Source: Parvularculaceae bacterium (GTDB lineage: Bacteria > Pseudomonadota > Alphaproteobacteria > Caulobacterales > Parvularculaceae). From it: a DNA stretch of 19,353 bases. The notes beneath the pieces are model-generated. The model ran no database searches. It saw nothing but the letters and a program-made list of their open reading frames with translations, and had not been told where the DNA came from. The translations under genes and the position numbers were made by a program. Numbering within the stretch: position 1 is the stretch's first letter; each line of letters starts with the position of its first letter. The DNA lies in contig JALWRV010000245.1 of NCBI GenBank assembly GCA_027080545.1, positions 1 through 19,353 of the forward strand, in the 5' to 3' direction. Below, in pieces: positions 1-8,957 of this stretch.

Positions 1-189
1 GCTAGAAAAATATTATTTGACCAGCCCGGCTGGGATTTATGTGAAACGCCCAGTTGGGCGAACGCCCCCTCCGCGCCCCTTTAATAACCCATTCGACGCC
101 CCCTTTTGCCATTTGGATACCCCTTTTCTTTCGGGAGTTTCCCTATGGCAAGCCGAGCGTACCGCAATAACCACATGAAGGACCGAAAC

Positions 190-1341
190 ATGGCTGTTGC
201 CAAGAAAAAAACCACTAAAAAAGCCACGACCAAGAAAAAGGCCGTGAAAAAAGCCACCACGAAAAAACCTGCCGCCAAAAAGGCTGCAACCAAAAAAGCG
301 ACCACGAAAAAGACCACCAGCCGCAAACCCCCGGCGAAGAAAACGGCGCCCAAGAAAAAAGCCCCCACAAAGAAAAAAACGGTGAAGAAAGCCACCGTCA
401 AAAAGACCCCGCCCAAAAAGAAAGCGGTTAAGAAGAAAGTCGCTGCCAAAAAGACGGCGACGAAAAAGAAAAGCGTGACCAAGGCGCCCACAAAAAAAGC
501 CACGGCTAAAAAAGCCCCCGCCAAGAAAGCGGCGACTAAAAAGGCAACAACAAAAGCCGCCCCTAAAAAACCTGTGGCCAAAAAAGCCACGCCGCAAAAA
601 GCGACTAAAAAAACCACAAAAAAAGCTTCAACCACGAAGGCGAAAAGCGTAAAGATTGATTCCCTCAAAGAGGCGGCCGCAAAATTGGCCGCGCGGCTAA
701 ATCAAAAAAACAAAGCAAAGAAAAATAAAGAAGCATCCACGTTGCGTAAGGAAGAAGAAAAAGTGCCGGCTCCCACTGCTATCGCCAAGGCCCCTACCCC
801 CAAATCATTACGCCGCCCCATCCGCCGAAATACGTCCGGTGTTGAAGTGGTGTTCAAAATCAACGATCAAATCGTCTATCCTGCCCATGGGGTCGGGTTG
901 GTAACCGCGATCGAAACCCAATCCATCGCCGGTACCGACATCAAGCTTTATGTTATTCATTTTGCCCATGAGAAAATGATCTTGCGGGTGCCCATGGATC
1001 GGGCTGACCCCAGCGGTATGCGCCACCTGTCAAGCCCTGCTGAAATTGATAAAGCCATTGAGCTGTTGCAGGGGCGCGCCCGCATCAAACGCACCATGTG
1101 GAGCCGTCGCGCACAGGAATATGAAGCCAAAATCAATTCCGGCTCGATCAAATTGGTTGCTGAAGTGGTCCGCGACCTGTTCCGCTCCGCTGAGCAACCA
1201 GAACAATCCTATTCTGAGCGTCAATTGTTTCAGGCCGCACAAGATCGCATGGCCCGCGAAGTTGCCGCCGTGCGCAAAAAATCTCTGGAAGAGGCGATTG
1301 AGGAAATTCAAGCCTCATTGGCCAAGAAAGAACCGGTTTAA
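190..1341 (+). CDS. CarD/CdnL-type RNA polymerase-binding regulator with histone H1-like N-terminal tail
   Basis: This is a 383-residue protein. I chose the ATG at 190 because GAAGGA at 177-182 is a Shine-Dalgarno 7 nt upstream; the frame stays open to 106, but that stretch is unlike the rest. Residues 2-152 are almost only Lys, Ala, Thr, Pro, Val and Ser in KKAT/KKPA/KKAA-type repeats, with about 60 lysines and no acidic residue before Asp157. This resembles the C-terminal tail of eukaryotic H1 and bacterial H1-like proteins. After a charged linker, residues about 221-372 form a CarD/CdnL domain: the N-terminal Tudor-like RNA polymerase beta-binding part (FKINDQIVYPAHGVG, then a VIHF...LRVPM strand pair) and a helical C-terminal part with a conserved Trp (TMWSRR). 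CdnL/CarD proteins bind RNA polymerase and stabilise open promoter complexes, notably at rRNA promoters. Known alphaproteobacterial CdnL proteins are about 170 residues, so the tail doubles the length. Non-specific DNA binding by the tail is inferred. The gene is convergent with pbpC. Confidence 0.9.
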   Translation: MAVAKKKTTKKATTKKKAVKKATTKKPAAKKAATKKATTKKTTSRKPPAKKTAPKKKAPTKKKTVKKATVKKTPPKKKAVKKKVAAKKTATKKKSVTKAPTKKATAKKAPAKKAATKKATTKAAPKKPVAKKATPQKATKKTTKKASTTKAKSVKIDSLKEAAAKLAARLNQKNKAKKNKEASTLRKEEEKVPAPTAIAKAPTPKSLRRPIRRNTSGVEVVFKINDQIVYPAHGVGLVTAIETQSIAGTDIKLYVIHFAHEKMILRVPMDRADPSGMRHLSSPAEIDKAIELLQGRARIKRTMWSRRAQEYEAKINSGSIKLVAEVVRDLFRSAEQPEQSYSERQLFQAAQDRMAREVAAVRKKSLEEAIEEIQASLAKKEPV

Positions 1342-1373
1342 GCGCACCGCACCCCCCGCACCCACTTTCTTTC

Positions 1374-1428
1374 TGGTGGTATGCTAGCGCACGCGTCCAT
1401 ATTTTGTGGTGGCGTGCTAGCGCACGCG
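1374..1428. repeat. Tandem 33-bp direct repeat with hairpin between carD-like gene and pbpC
   Basis: A 22-bp segment reading TGGTGG, two variable bases, then TGCTAGCGCACGCG occurs at 1374-1395 and again at 1407-1428, a period of 33 bp. The second copy contains the short hairpin GCGTGC-TAGC-GCACGC (1412-1427), which spans the pbpC stop codon. It lies between two convergent genes and could act as a bidirectional transcription end, but no T-run follows on either strand. Confidence 0.6.
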
Positions 1429-3579
1429 CACGGACGCCTGCGTGCTGGTACCGTTTTGGTCCACCAAAATAATGTGATAAAAGCCAGCTTCTTGCGGATA
1501 CCAGATGGGTCGTGCCTGACCGGCCTCCGGCTCGATCGTTTCCCCATCGACAAACCAGCGATAGGGGCCATGCCCTCCCCGTGCCGAAAGAGAAAACCCA
1601 TCCGCCTGCGCCCGCGCGGTTAATATCAACTCGACCCCATCTTGGGGAAATACAATCTCCGGTGGCAGGGAAGATTTTTGCGGGGCCAAACGCTTTAACC
1701 CACTACCAATTTTATCACTATCCAACGCATTCAACTCAGCAAATATCGCCTTGTCATTTGCCTGTTCCCGAAGCGGTTCGGACACAGTTTCTAACCGATC
1801 AAAAATATCGAACAAAAATGGCAAAGCAGCCTCACGGCCTGTATTGCCGGGCCTTGGGGTGCCATTGGCGTGGCCGGTCCAAACAATCACCGTATAATCA
1901 TCCGTATAGCCTGCGCTCCACGCATCACGAAAGCCATAGGAGGTGCCGGTTTTAAAGGCCACCTTCGGGGCGCTATTGGATAAAAGGCTGGGCGCGCGAC
2001 CAGCAGGGGCCGGAGCCGTGCGCAAAATATCCGTAATCCGATTAGCGGTCTGTGCCGACAAAAACACACGTGCCTGCTGTCTCGTCTTGATTGTTTGGTC
2101 TGGTAGATAGGAAAGCTGTCGAACCAAACCGTCGCGGGCAAGGCTACTATAGAGCATCGCCAGATCCTGACCCGTAAAGCCAACACCCCCCAACGCGATG
2201 GCCAACGAAGCCTTATCATCAGCACGTTTCGGCACCATCATCGTGGCTCCGGTGGATTCAATCAGGCTGACAAAACGCCGTGGTCCAATACGATCAAGCG
2301 CCAATACCGCCGGCACGTTGAGCGAATGTTGCAACGCCTCTTCCACCGTAACGTCACCATGAAATATCTTGGAAAAATTTTCCGGTCTGTAATTGCCAAA
2401 ACTATAAGGTGCATCATCAATCAATGTCTCACGAGACGCTGCGCCATCTTCAAAAGCAATACCATAGATGAAGGGTTTTAGAGTCGAGCCCGGCGAACGG
2501 GCGGCCCGCATCATATCGATCCACCCCCCATTCAAAGCCACATTGGCCGACCCCACATGGGCCTTTACCGCTCCACTTTGGCTCTCAACGATGAGGATTG
2601 CCATATTGGCATTATCCCCGGATTGTCTTGAATAGCGCGCCGCCATTTGTTCGGCGAACATTTGCAATTCATAATCCAAATTGGTGATAATGCGTCCGGC
2701 TTTGTCCGAGGTGGCATTGCGGCGCAAGCTATAGGAAAGATGCAATGCATGGCGGGGCGGGCTTTGGCGGCGCGTGGGCAGTGCTTCCTCATTGGCTTCT
2801 CGTTGCAGCGGCGTGGAAACGAGACCGATGCGGTTGAGCTTTTGCAAAATGACCGCTCGGGCGGCTTTCGCATTTTGCGGGCGACGATCCGGACGACGGG
2901 CCTCTGGCGCTTGGGGCAGCGCGATTAACAGCGCTTGCTCAGCGTCACTTAAGGCGTCTGGCTCCTTACCAAAATAGGCCAGACTAGCCGCACGCACCCC
3001 TTCAAGATTTCCCCCATAGGGGGCCAAGGTAAGATAAAGCTCTAGAATTTCGCGTTTGGACAAGCGCGCTTCGATTTGCATCGCCCGCACCATTTCAATC
3101 ACTTTAGACGGTATGGTGCGCGGGCGCGGCTCCATGAGACGGGCGGTTTGCATGGTGATGGTAGAAGCCCCGGAAACAATACGCCCCGACGCCACCATGG
3201 ATTTGGTGGCCCGCACGATGGCCGCAAAATCAACCCCGTGATGGGAAAAGAAACGTTTATCCTCTACGGCCACCAAGCGCTCGATGAATGATGGATCAAT
3301 GTGATCAAGATCGGCGGCTAGACGCCATCTTTTTTCCCCCTGCTCATCCACCGTAAACGCATGCAGCCATTGGCCGTTCTGGTCTGTGATAATGGTCGAT
3401 ACGCGCACTTGATCCAGCGGCGGTGGAAATAAACGATCAAGCAAAAGGATCAGCAGACCCGCAACGAAAACGCAGAAGACGGCCAATAATAGCCCCTTCA
3501 GCCAACCCGACACAGGCCACCGCCTCCAAGGATTTCTTAGAGGTGCGGAGAGAGGCTCATTTTTTACGCCATACATCAT
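1417..3579 (-). CDS. pbpC: Penicillin-binding protein 1C (bifunctional glycosyltransferase/transpeptidase)
   Basis: This is a 720-residue inner-membrane peptidoglycan synthase. There is a short cytoplasmic N-terminus and one transmembrane helix (about residues 27-48). The GT51 glycosyltransferase domain has catalytic Glu106 in VAVEDKRFFSHHGVD and the GASTITMQ motif (137-144). The transpeptidase domain has SxxK (S365-T-L-K368), SxN (S419-L-N421) and KTG (543-545). The C-terminal stretch from about 640 matches the beta-sandwich extension typical of PBP1C. All catalytic motifs are intact and the length is normal for the family. It starts 52 bp after the alpha-2-macroglobulin stop on the same strand, the same order as yfhM-pbpC in E. 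coli, so the two are probably co-transcribed. Two adjacent ATG codons (3579 and 3576) are possible starts. In E. coli PBP1C has weak or undetected transpeptidase activity in vivo; whether that holds here is unknown. Confidence 0.95.
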   Translation of the reverse strand: MMYGVKNEPLSAPLRNPWRRWPVSGWLKGLLLAVFCVFVAGLLILLLDRLFPPPLDQVRVSTIITDQNGQWLHAFTVDEQGEKRWRLAADLDHIDPSFIERLVAVEDKRFFSHHGVDFAAIVRATKSMVASGRIVSGASTITMQTARLMEPRPRTIPSKVIEMVRAMQIEARLSKREILELYLTLAPYGGNLEGVRAASLAYFGKEPDALSDAEQALLIALPQAPEARRPDRRPQNAKAARAVILQKLNRIGLVSTPLQREANEEALPTRRQSPPRHALHLSYSLRRNATSDKAGRIITNLDYELQMFAEQMAARYSRQSGDNANMAILIVESQSGAVKAHVGSANVALNGGWIDMMRAARSPGSTLKPFIYGIAFEDGAASRETLIDDAPYSFGNYRPENFSKIFHGDVTVEEALQHSLNVPAVLALDRIGPRRFVSLIESTGATMMVPKRADDKASLAIALGGVGFTGQDLAMLYSSLARDGLVRQLSYLPDQTIKTRQQARVFLSAQTANRITDILRTAPAPAGRAPSLLSNSAPKVAFKTGTSYGFRDAWSAGYTDDYTVIVWTGHANGTPRPGNTGREAALPFLFDIFDRLETVSEPLREQANDKAIFAELNALDSDKIGSGLKRLAPQKSSLPPEIVFPQDGVELILTARAQADGFSLSARGGHGPYRWFVDGETIEPEAGQARPIWYPQEAGFYHIILVDQNGTSTQASVRVR

Positions 3580-3631
3580 CTAAACTCTGGGGGCGCTTGT
3601 CGCCCTTGGGGCCGGCCCCTTTCTATCGGCC

Positions 3632-6600
3632 TTATGGGGCCGGTTTGACGATCAACTCACCCGCTGACGAGCGCGCAGACACAGCCGGCCGATACATGTC
3701 CTCTACAATAGCCCCCGGCACGGTGAAGCGACCCGGTGTAACCGCCCGCACAATATAGGCAAAGCTAAAAGAACCAGAGCCAGCAATATTTTGCCGCCGC
3801 ATGACATCAATGGCTGCCACAAAGCGATCATCACGGGCCTCACGCACCTTACCGGCAGTGATGCTACCGAGCCAACGATAGGGACCACCGCGTGCCGTAT
3901 CCTCACTATTGACCATGGCTTCAATTTCAAAACCGGCGGGCAACATATCAACCACCATCAACGGGTGTTTCCGGAAATCTTCCGGCCTGCCAGAAAGTTT
4001 TATGATAAGGCGATCATTTTGTTGCACTTGCGATAGGTCTGCCACCTTGCCATCCATAGTGTAGATTTCTTTGGAAAGGCTGACACCATCTGCCCGTGGG
4101 GCCGGCGCTTCTTTCGTAACGCCAAAAAGGGACAAGGTTCTAAACACGCTGCCCTCACCGGCATTGGTATAGCTGACCAATCCAAAATCCTTTTCACTGA
4201 TCACCACACTGGGCAATTTACCCGACACCGTCTTGTCACCCATTTTAATGGTCAGTGGGCCAGCCTTTTTAATCAACCCAGAAACAGCGCGCAAAATAAA
4301 CGCTTTTTCCTGCGTGTTCAGCCTATTTTCAGCCTTCATGCGTTTGTTCATTTCGCGGGAGAATCTTTCCACCAAGCCATCATCACCAATCTCATTGGCC
4401 AGTGCCAACAGGCCCGCAGCATCGCGCAAGGGGGTTTGATAATAATTGCCGCTATTATCATAGCCCACGACTTTGCGTGTTTTTCTCAACGCATCATTGG
4501 CACGCGCCCCATCACCCATCAATGCGAGTGCGACCGCCACATGCATCCGCGCTAGGGGGCTTGGGGTTTTGCTCAAATGATGGTCATTAAAATAGCGCAA
4601 ATCCGATAGATCTGCCTTGCCTTCTTTTGCCAGAACATAAAAAGCATAGGCCGCTGTGCGTCGACGAAGGTCTTCCGTTTTGTCAGACCAGATCGACCCT
4701 TGCTCAACCCGTAGCTGATAAGACACGGAAATATAGCCCGTTGGTGCCGTCAATGTTTTGAGTGCCTCAAACGCACGGTCAAGCGCTTCATCAGGCACGC
4801 CATATCCTTGCTGTTTTGCCTCCAGCAAAAAGTCCGTCACATAAACCCCGAGCCAGCCCGTGGCATAGCGATCACCGGCCCGCCACAAACCGAAAGCACC
4901 ATCAGGGCTTTGGCGATTGAGAATTTTATTGATGGCTTCTTGTACCCGTGGGCGTAATTCATGCTCCGGCCCCGCCCCGATCAAACCACCAAGCTGATCC
5001 ACATAAAGCAATGGCCAAGCTGAAGAGGTGAGCTGTTCGGTGCAGCCATAGGGATAGCGATACAGACTGTCGAGTAGCGATTGCGGATCAACCCCATCTA
5101 TTGGCGACCAAGAGAGCTTTGCCTGCCATGTGCCCGGCAAATATTGATCCACCAATTGCGGTACCGGTGTATATGTCTCCCCCGCTTTTTGCAGAACCGT
5201 ATCGGTGCGCGTTAGCGGGAAATGGGCGGCTCTCACCTGTATCGGATAGGCGCGTGAGACGGCAAATTTATCCGGCCCTTCTACCTTAAGCCCGATATCG
5301 GCAATACCCGGCGCCTCAGCTTCAATATCAACGATGAGGCTTTTCTTTTCGTTTCGACGCAGCGGAATTTCTAACGTCTCATCAAGCGCTACCGGCCCTT
5401 CGCCTGTAAGCGTGGCCACATAGGTGCCGCCAGCCCCTTCGACATTATCAATCAACAAGGTACCCGTTGCCTGATCGCCCGGTGCCAAAAAGCGTGGCAA
5501 GGCCAGCAATGCCGGTACCTTGTCGCGTACGGTCAAAGATTGTTCCCCCTGCCCGATTTTATTGGCCGACCAAACAACCGACATCACACGCAATTCACCG
5601 TTGAAATCAGGCACATCAATCGGCACCATCGCCTTGCCCTCGCTATCAAGTGCCACAAGACCGGTAAATAACGCCACTGATTTGGTTGGCACCACGCTCA
5701 AGCCTTCTCCTCCCAAACTGTCACCGCCAAATTTAATCGGTGCCCCAAGATTGGGGTTGAGGAGGCGGCCATAATCATCATGCAACGCAACCCCAAGGGC
5801 TTTGCGCCCAAAATACCAATCAAGCGGATTCGGCGATTTGAATTTGGTCAGACGTAAAATGCCCTCATCCACCGCTGCAATGGTCATCATCACCGGTGCG
5901 CCCGCTTGCGCCCCATCAACCTTCACTGGCACGGTGATTTTTTGTCGCGGTCGGGTAAGCTCCGGTAAATCCAGCGACAGGCTAAGAGTTCTCTGACTCA
6001 TATCGAAGGGAACATAGATGACCCCCATAGCCCGACGCGGCACAGGCTGTTCGACCACATCACGCGGCGTAATCACCGTGGCCAATACGTAAAATCCAGA
6101 GCCCCATGCCGCTTTGGTAGGAATAACAATCTCCCGGGTGCGGCCATCAAGACGGTAGCGCTCGACCCATTGCACCCGGTCCGTGGCCACCGCAATCAAA
6201 GCTTCGCCCGCATAGGGAGCATCAAGGGCAATTTTCACCTGTGCCCCTGGCGCCACCGGTTTGGAGGGACCTGTTAAAGTTGCCTGATCCGGGGCGTTAT
6301 TCGCAGCCCCATAAGAACGCCAACCAACCCAGAAACGATGGGAGCTTTTCACACCATCTTGCGCATCCGCTATCTCAATACGATAGGAACCGGCATCAAG
6401 CGCGCGGGAAAGTTTTACCGGTCCCGAACGCCGTGACGTGATCTTTCCGGTAGCAATTGGAATATCGCGATAGTCACGGCGCCAACGCCATTCATCCCCA
6501 GAACGATACCATTCATAACGATAATCTTCTTCAACCAAACGCCAGTTCAGCGCACGACCCTCAACCGGTTTACCATCGGCGTTCAGGAGAACGATCTCGA

Positions 6601-8608
6601 AGCTGGTGGGTTTGTTCTTGCCGCGGCTATCTTCATCACGTTTGATACCAATATAATATTCATCGAGGCGTACTGGAATGCGCGCACTTTCGCGCACATA
6701 GCGCCCACCGGGCTCGGCCACCCCAACCACCAGATCAGCGCGCAATGGCCGCCCTGTGGTCTCAATACGATTATCAACACCAAGCTTAAGGCTGGCCTTG
6801 CCCTCCCCGTCAGTCTGGGTTTCGCCAAGATTGATAAATTGCTGCTCGAAGGTTTTTTCAACAAGGCCGAACCGGAAACCGGGATATTTTTCAAAGGGGG
6901 CCGGATCAACCCGCAATCGCGCTTCAGCCTCCACATTCAGGCCACTGGCGGGGGCGCCATAAAGATAGCGCACATCAATTTCGATATCCCGTTCTTGTCC
7001 GGCCAATAAAGGCGTTTCTTCATCGCTTTCCAGCTCAACGGCAATACGTTGGGGAACAAAATCCTCAACCGAAAAACTGTCATAAAAGGGTTGCTCGACC
7101 CCATCCACCTGCATTTTAACGCGCCACAGACCACGCGGCGCAGAGGCCGGGATGGTAAAGGCATGGGAAAAACCACCCACACGCATCTCATCAATGCGTA
7201 TCACGGCCGCCTCGGTACGGTTGGGGCGCAAGAAGGTAAGCGTTGCCCCGCGATCGACAATCGCATCTGCGGTACTATTGCGCAGCATCGCGCTCACATG
7301 CACCACTTCACCGGGACGATAGATCCCGCGATCAAACCAGATAAAGCTGTCCACCACTCCCTTTTGATAGCGACCAGAGACATCCTGCGCCGACAGGTCC
7401 AGTGCCGAACGCTGCAAATCAATCAGGGCATAATCATTGCCCCGTGGCCCATAGGCCGCGATCATGCTGGGGCGCAACGGTCCGTCCCCTTGGGTCATGG
7501 GCCCGCGAAAACGCACCAGCCCATCGCCATCGCTTTTACCGCGCATCAACACATCATTATTTTCCGCGATCAATTCCAACCGCACATCACTCATCGGCTT
7601 GGCGGTTTCTAGAGAGCGCACCACCACATCAATGCCATCGGCACCGGAATAGGTGGTTAACGCCATGTCCGTAAAAATTATCCAGCGCCAGGCTTTGGCT
7701 TCACGATATTTTGGCGCCCCGTCAGACGCATCCTCAATAGTCAGGAAATAAGCCCCGGCCCTTAACCCCGGATGGGTCGGATCTTTTTCGCGCAACGCCC
7801 CGAGTGCTGCCCCGAGCGGAAACACCGTTGTCACCGGCTGGTTCGGGTCACCGCTAATGTCGATATCCCCCTCCCAGACAATCACCCCGACATCTTCGCC
7901 AGACTCTCCGCTATAGAGATAGCCATAACCATCTTCCATGACATTTTCACCGGCATTGACGGATTTTAGATTGATAATCCGGTCGCCGACCCGACGCACT
8001 GTTAGGTGCAAGCGATCAACATTGACGGTCTCAATGCCAACACCATCGGCTTCCATCCGCGGCAAAATAACCCCGTCGCCGACAAAACCCGCATAGGCTG
8101 GTCGGTCCCCAAACGAGATAATGACCTCTTCGTCCGCCCCCAGATTATCACCATTTTTGGCCGGTAGGCCTTCCCGCAAATTAGCTTGATAGTCTTTGTT
8201 ATAATCAAAACCTGAAAAGCAGAGAGATTTGTCAGAGACCGTCGCCACTTCTTTGATCGCGGGGGTGAAACTGACATAGTCCGCATAATTGGTGCGACCC
8301 GTTTCATCAAGCGGTTCGGTAAAATCAAAACACGCTTGGGGCACATCTCCAGACAGGTCTAGGCGCAAGGAGGAAAATTCAAACCCTTCCGGCTGTTCCG
8401 GTTGCGGGCGTTTGGCATTTTCCGGACGCACCTTTTCAAAACCATATCGCTCCGCACTAGACCCGGCCCCATCAACCGTGGCCATGGCACCAGAGACCCC
8501 CTCGCCCGGAGCCATGGGGGCCATATTGGCACTTCGGCCAATCAACAAACCCGCAGCGAAAGCGGCGATAATTAGTCCCGTTGCAACGGCAATGCCTGAA
8601 CGTGCCAT
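3632..8608 (-). CDS. Bacterial alpha-2-macroglobulin (YfhM-type) with thioester motif
   Basis: This 1658-residue periplasmic protein belongs to the bacterial alpha-2-macroglobulin family: protease traps that bind attacking proteases covalently after bait cleavage. The thioester motif CTEQ is intact, with Cys1189 and Gln1192 in YPYGCTEQLTSSAWP. The alpha-alpha toroid follows (RQSPDGAFGLWR, TGWLGVYVTDFL), as do a row of beta-sandwich MG domains upstream and a C-terminal MG10-like domain. The N-terminus (residues about 5-24, GIAVATGLIIAAFAAGLLIG) is a hydrophobic signal or anchor. There is no lipobox Cys, unlike E. coli YfhM, which is a lipoprotein. The start at 8608 is firm: AAAGGAG lies 8 nt upstream. 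It is the first gene of a pair with pbpC, which fits the proposed role in guarding the periplasm and peptidoglycan after the outer membrane is breached. The catalytic motif and length point to the thioester-containing type, not the MagD type. Confidence 0.95.
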   Translation of the reverse strand: MARSGIAVATGLIIAAFAAGLLIGRSANMAPMAPGEGVSGAMATVDGAGSSAERYGFEKVRPENAKRPQPEQPEGFEFSSLRLDLSGDVPQACFDFTEPLDETGRTNYADYVSFTPAIKEVATVSDKSLCFSGFDYNKDYQANLREGLPAKNGDNLGADEEVIISFGDRPAYAGFVGDGVILPRMEADGVGIETVNVDRLHLTVRRVGDRIINLKSVNAGENVMEDGYGYLYSGESGEDVGVIVWEGDIDISGDPNQPVTTVFPLGAALGALREKDPTHPGLRAGAYFLTIEDASDGAPKYREAKAWRWIIFTDMALTTYSGADGIDVVVRSLETAKPMSDVRLELIAENNDVLMRGKSDGDGLVRFRGPMTQGDGPLRPSMIAAYGPRGNDYALIDLQRSALDLSAQDVSGRYQKGVVDSFIWFDRGIYRPGEVVHVSAMLRNSTADAIVDRGATLTFLRPNRTEAAVIRIDEMRVGGFSHAFTIPASAPRGLWRVKMQVDGVEQPFYDSFSVEDFVPQRIAVELESDEETPLLAGQERDIEIDVRYLYGAPASGLNVEAEARLRVDPAPFEKYPGFRFGLVEKTFEQQFINLGETQTDGEGKASLKLGVDNRIETTGRPLRADLVVGVAEPGGRYVRESARIPVRLDEYYIGIKRDEDSRGKNKPTSFEIVLLNADGKPVEGRALNWRLVEEDYRYEWYRSGDEWRWRRDYRDIPIATGKITSRRSGPVKLSRALDAGSYRIEIADAQDGVKSSHRFWVGWRSYGAANNAPDQATLTGPSKPVAPGAQVKIALDAPYAGEALIAVATDRVQWVERYRLDGRTREIVIPTKAAWGSGFYVLATVITPRDVVEQPVPRRAMGVIYVPFDMSQRTLSLSLDLPELTRPRQKITVPVKVDGAQAGAPVMMTIAAVDEGILRLTKFKSPNPLDWYFGRKALGVALHDDYGRLLNPNLGAPIKFGGDSLGGEGLSVVPTKSVALFTGLVALDSEGKAMVPIDVPDFNGELRVMSVVWSANKIGQGEQSLTVRDKVPALLALPRFLAPGDQATGTLLIDNVEGAGGTYVATLTGEGPVALDETLEIPLRRNEKKSLIVDIEAEAPGIADIGLKVEGPDKFAVSRAYPIQVRAAHFPLTRTDTVLQKAGETYTPVPQLVDQYLPGTWQAKLSWSPIDGVDPQSLLDSLYRYPYGCTEQLTSSAWPLLYVDQLGGLIGAGPEHELRPRVQEAINKILNRQSPDGAFGLWRAGDRYATGWLGVYVTDFLLEAKQQGYGVPDEALDRAFEALKTLTAPTGYISVSYQLRVEQGSIWSDKTEDLRRRTAAYAFYVLAKEGKADLSDLRYFNDHHLSKTPSPLARMHVAVALALMGDGARANDALRKTRKVVGYDNSGNYYQTPLRDAAGLLALANEIGDDGLVERFSREMNKRMKAENRLNTQEKAFILRAVSGLIKKAGPLTIKMGDKTVSGKLPSVVISEKDFGLVSYTNAGEGSVFRTLSLFGVTKEAPAPRADGVSLSKEIYTMDGKVADLSQVQQNDRLIIKLSGRPEDFRKHPLMVVDMLPAGFEIEAMVNSEDTARGGPYRWLGSITAGKVREARDDRFVAAIDVMRRQNIAGSGSFSFAYIVRAVTPGRFTVPGAIVEDMYRPAVSARSSAGELIVKPAP

Positions 8609-8880
8609 GTATAATGCTCCTTTAGGAAGTCTCTCTCAATTACCCTACGCCCCGCCCCTTTGGCGAAACCCCTTTTTCAGCCCCGTGCCTCCAAGACAGC
8701 CCCCTTCGAGAATGGGGCGATTCATATCCCGGAACCGAACCGTGATGTTAACATGATTTTTCCATGGTCACATAAGGGTATTTTTGCACCCAAATCGGGG
8801 CACAGCCCCCAAAAAGCCGTGGAAAAGCAGGGGCGCAAGCCTTTCAGGGGCGCAAAATCATGCTACTAACACCCTTCAGC

Positions 8881-8957
8881 GGCCCCGTAGCTCAGTAGGA
8901 TAGAGCATCAGATTCCTAATCTGGAGGCCACAGGTTCGAATCCTGTCGGGGTCGCCA
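8881..8957 (+). tRNA. tRNA-Arg(CCT)
   Basis: The gene folds as a full cloverleaf. The acceptor GGCCCCG pairs with CGGGGTC (one G-T), the anticodon arm is TCAGA-TTCCTAA-TCTGG with anticodon CCT, and the T arm is ACAGG-TTCGAAT-CCTGT. The discriminator is G and CCA is encoded (8955-8957). It would read the rare Arg codon AGG. A possible weak promoter lies just upstream (CTTTCA 8841, 17-nt gap, TACTAA 8864), but the -35 match is poor. The gene leads directly into a tandem repeat built from its own 3' end. tRNA-Arg(CCT) genes are common integration targets. Confidence 0.97.

Noticed and set aside
21..60. Two short G/C hairpins (CCAGC-CCG-GCTGG and CGCCC-AGTT-GGGCG) as a terminator of an upstream gene
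   Set aside because: Stems are only 5 bp and no T-run follows; the upstream gene is not in the window.
106..189. Upstream extension of the CarD-like protein (MPFGYPFSFG...)
   Set aside because: No Shine-Dalgarno, different composition, and the GAAGGA site fits the ATG at 190.
37..668. Long minus-strand ORFs opposite the lysine-rich tail (Phe/Leu/Gly/Val-rich proteins of 186 and 195 residues)
   Set aside because: They are the mirror of AAA/AAG and GCC codons of the plus-strand gene; they give low-complexity hydrophobic products with no domain and no ribosome-binding site.
8841..8869. Promoter of tRNA-Arg (CTTTCA, 17 nt, TACTAA)
   Set aside because: Spacing is ideal but the -35 box matches only three consensus bases; kept as a remark, not a feature.
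8609..8880. Gene or riboswitch between the alpha-2-macroglobulin gene and tRNA-Arg
   Set aside because: Short frames only, with no recognisable product; apart from the AAAGGAG site and a 10-bp palindrome ATGTTAACAT (8745-8754), I see no structured leader.
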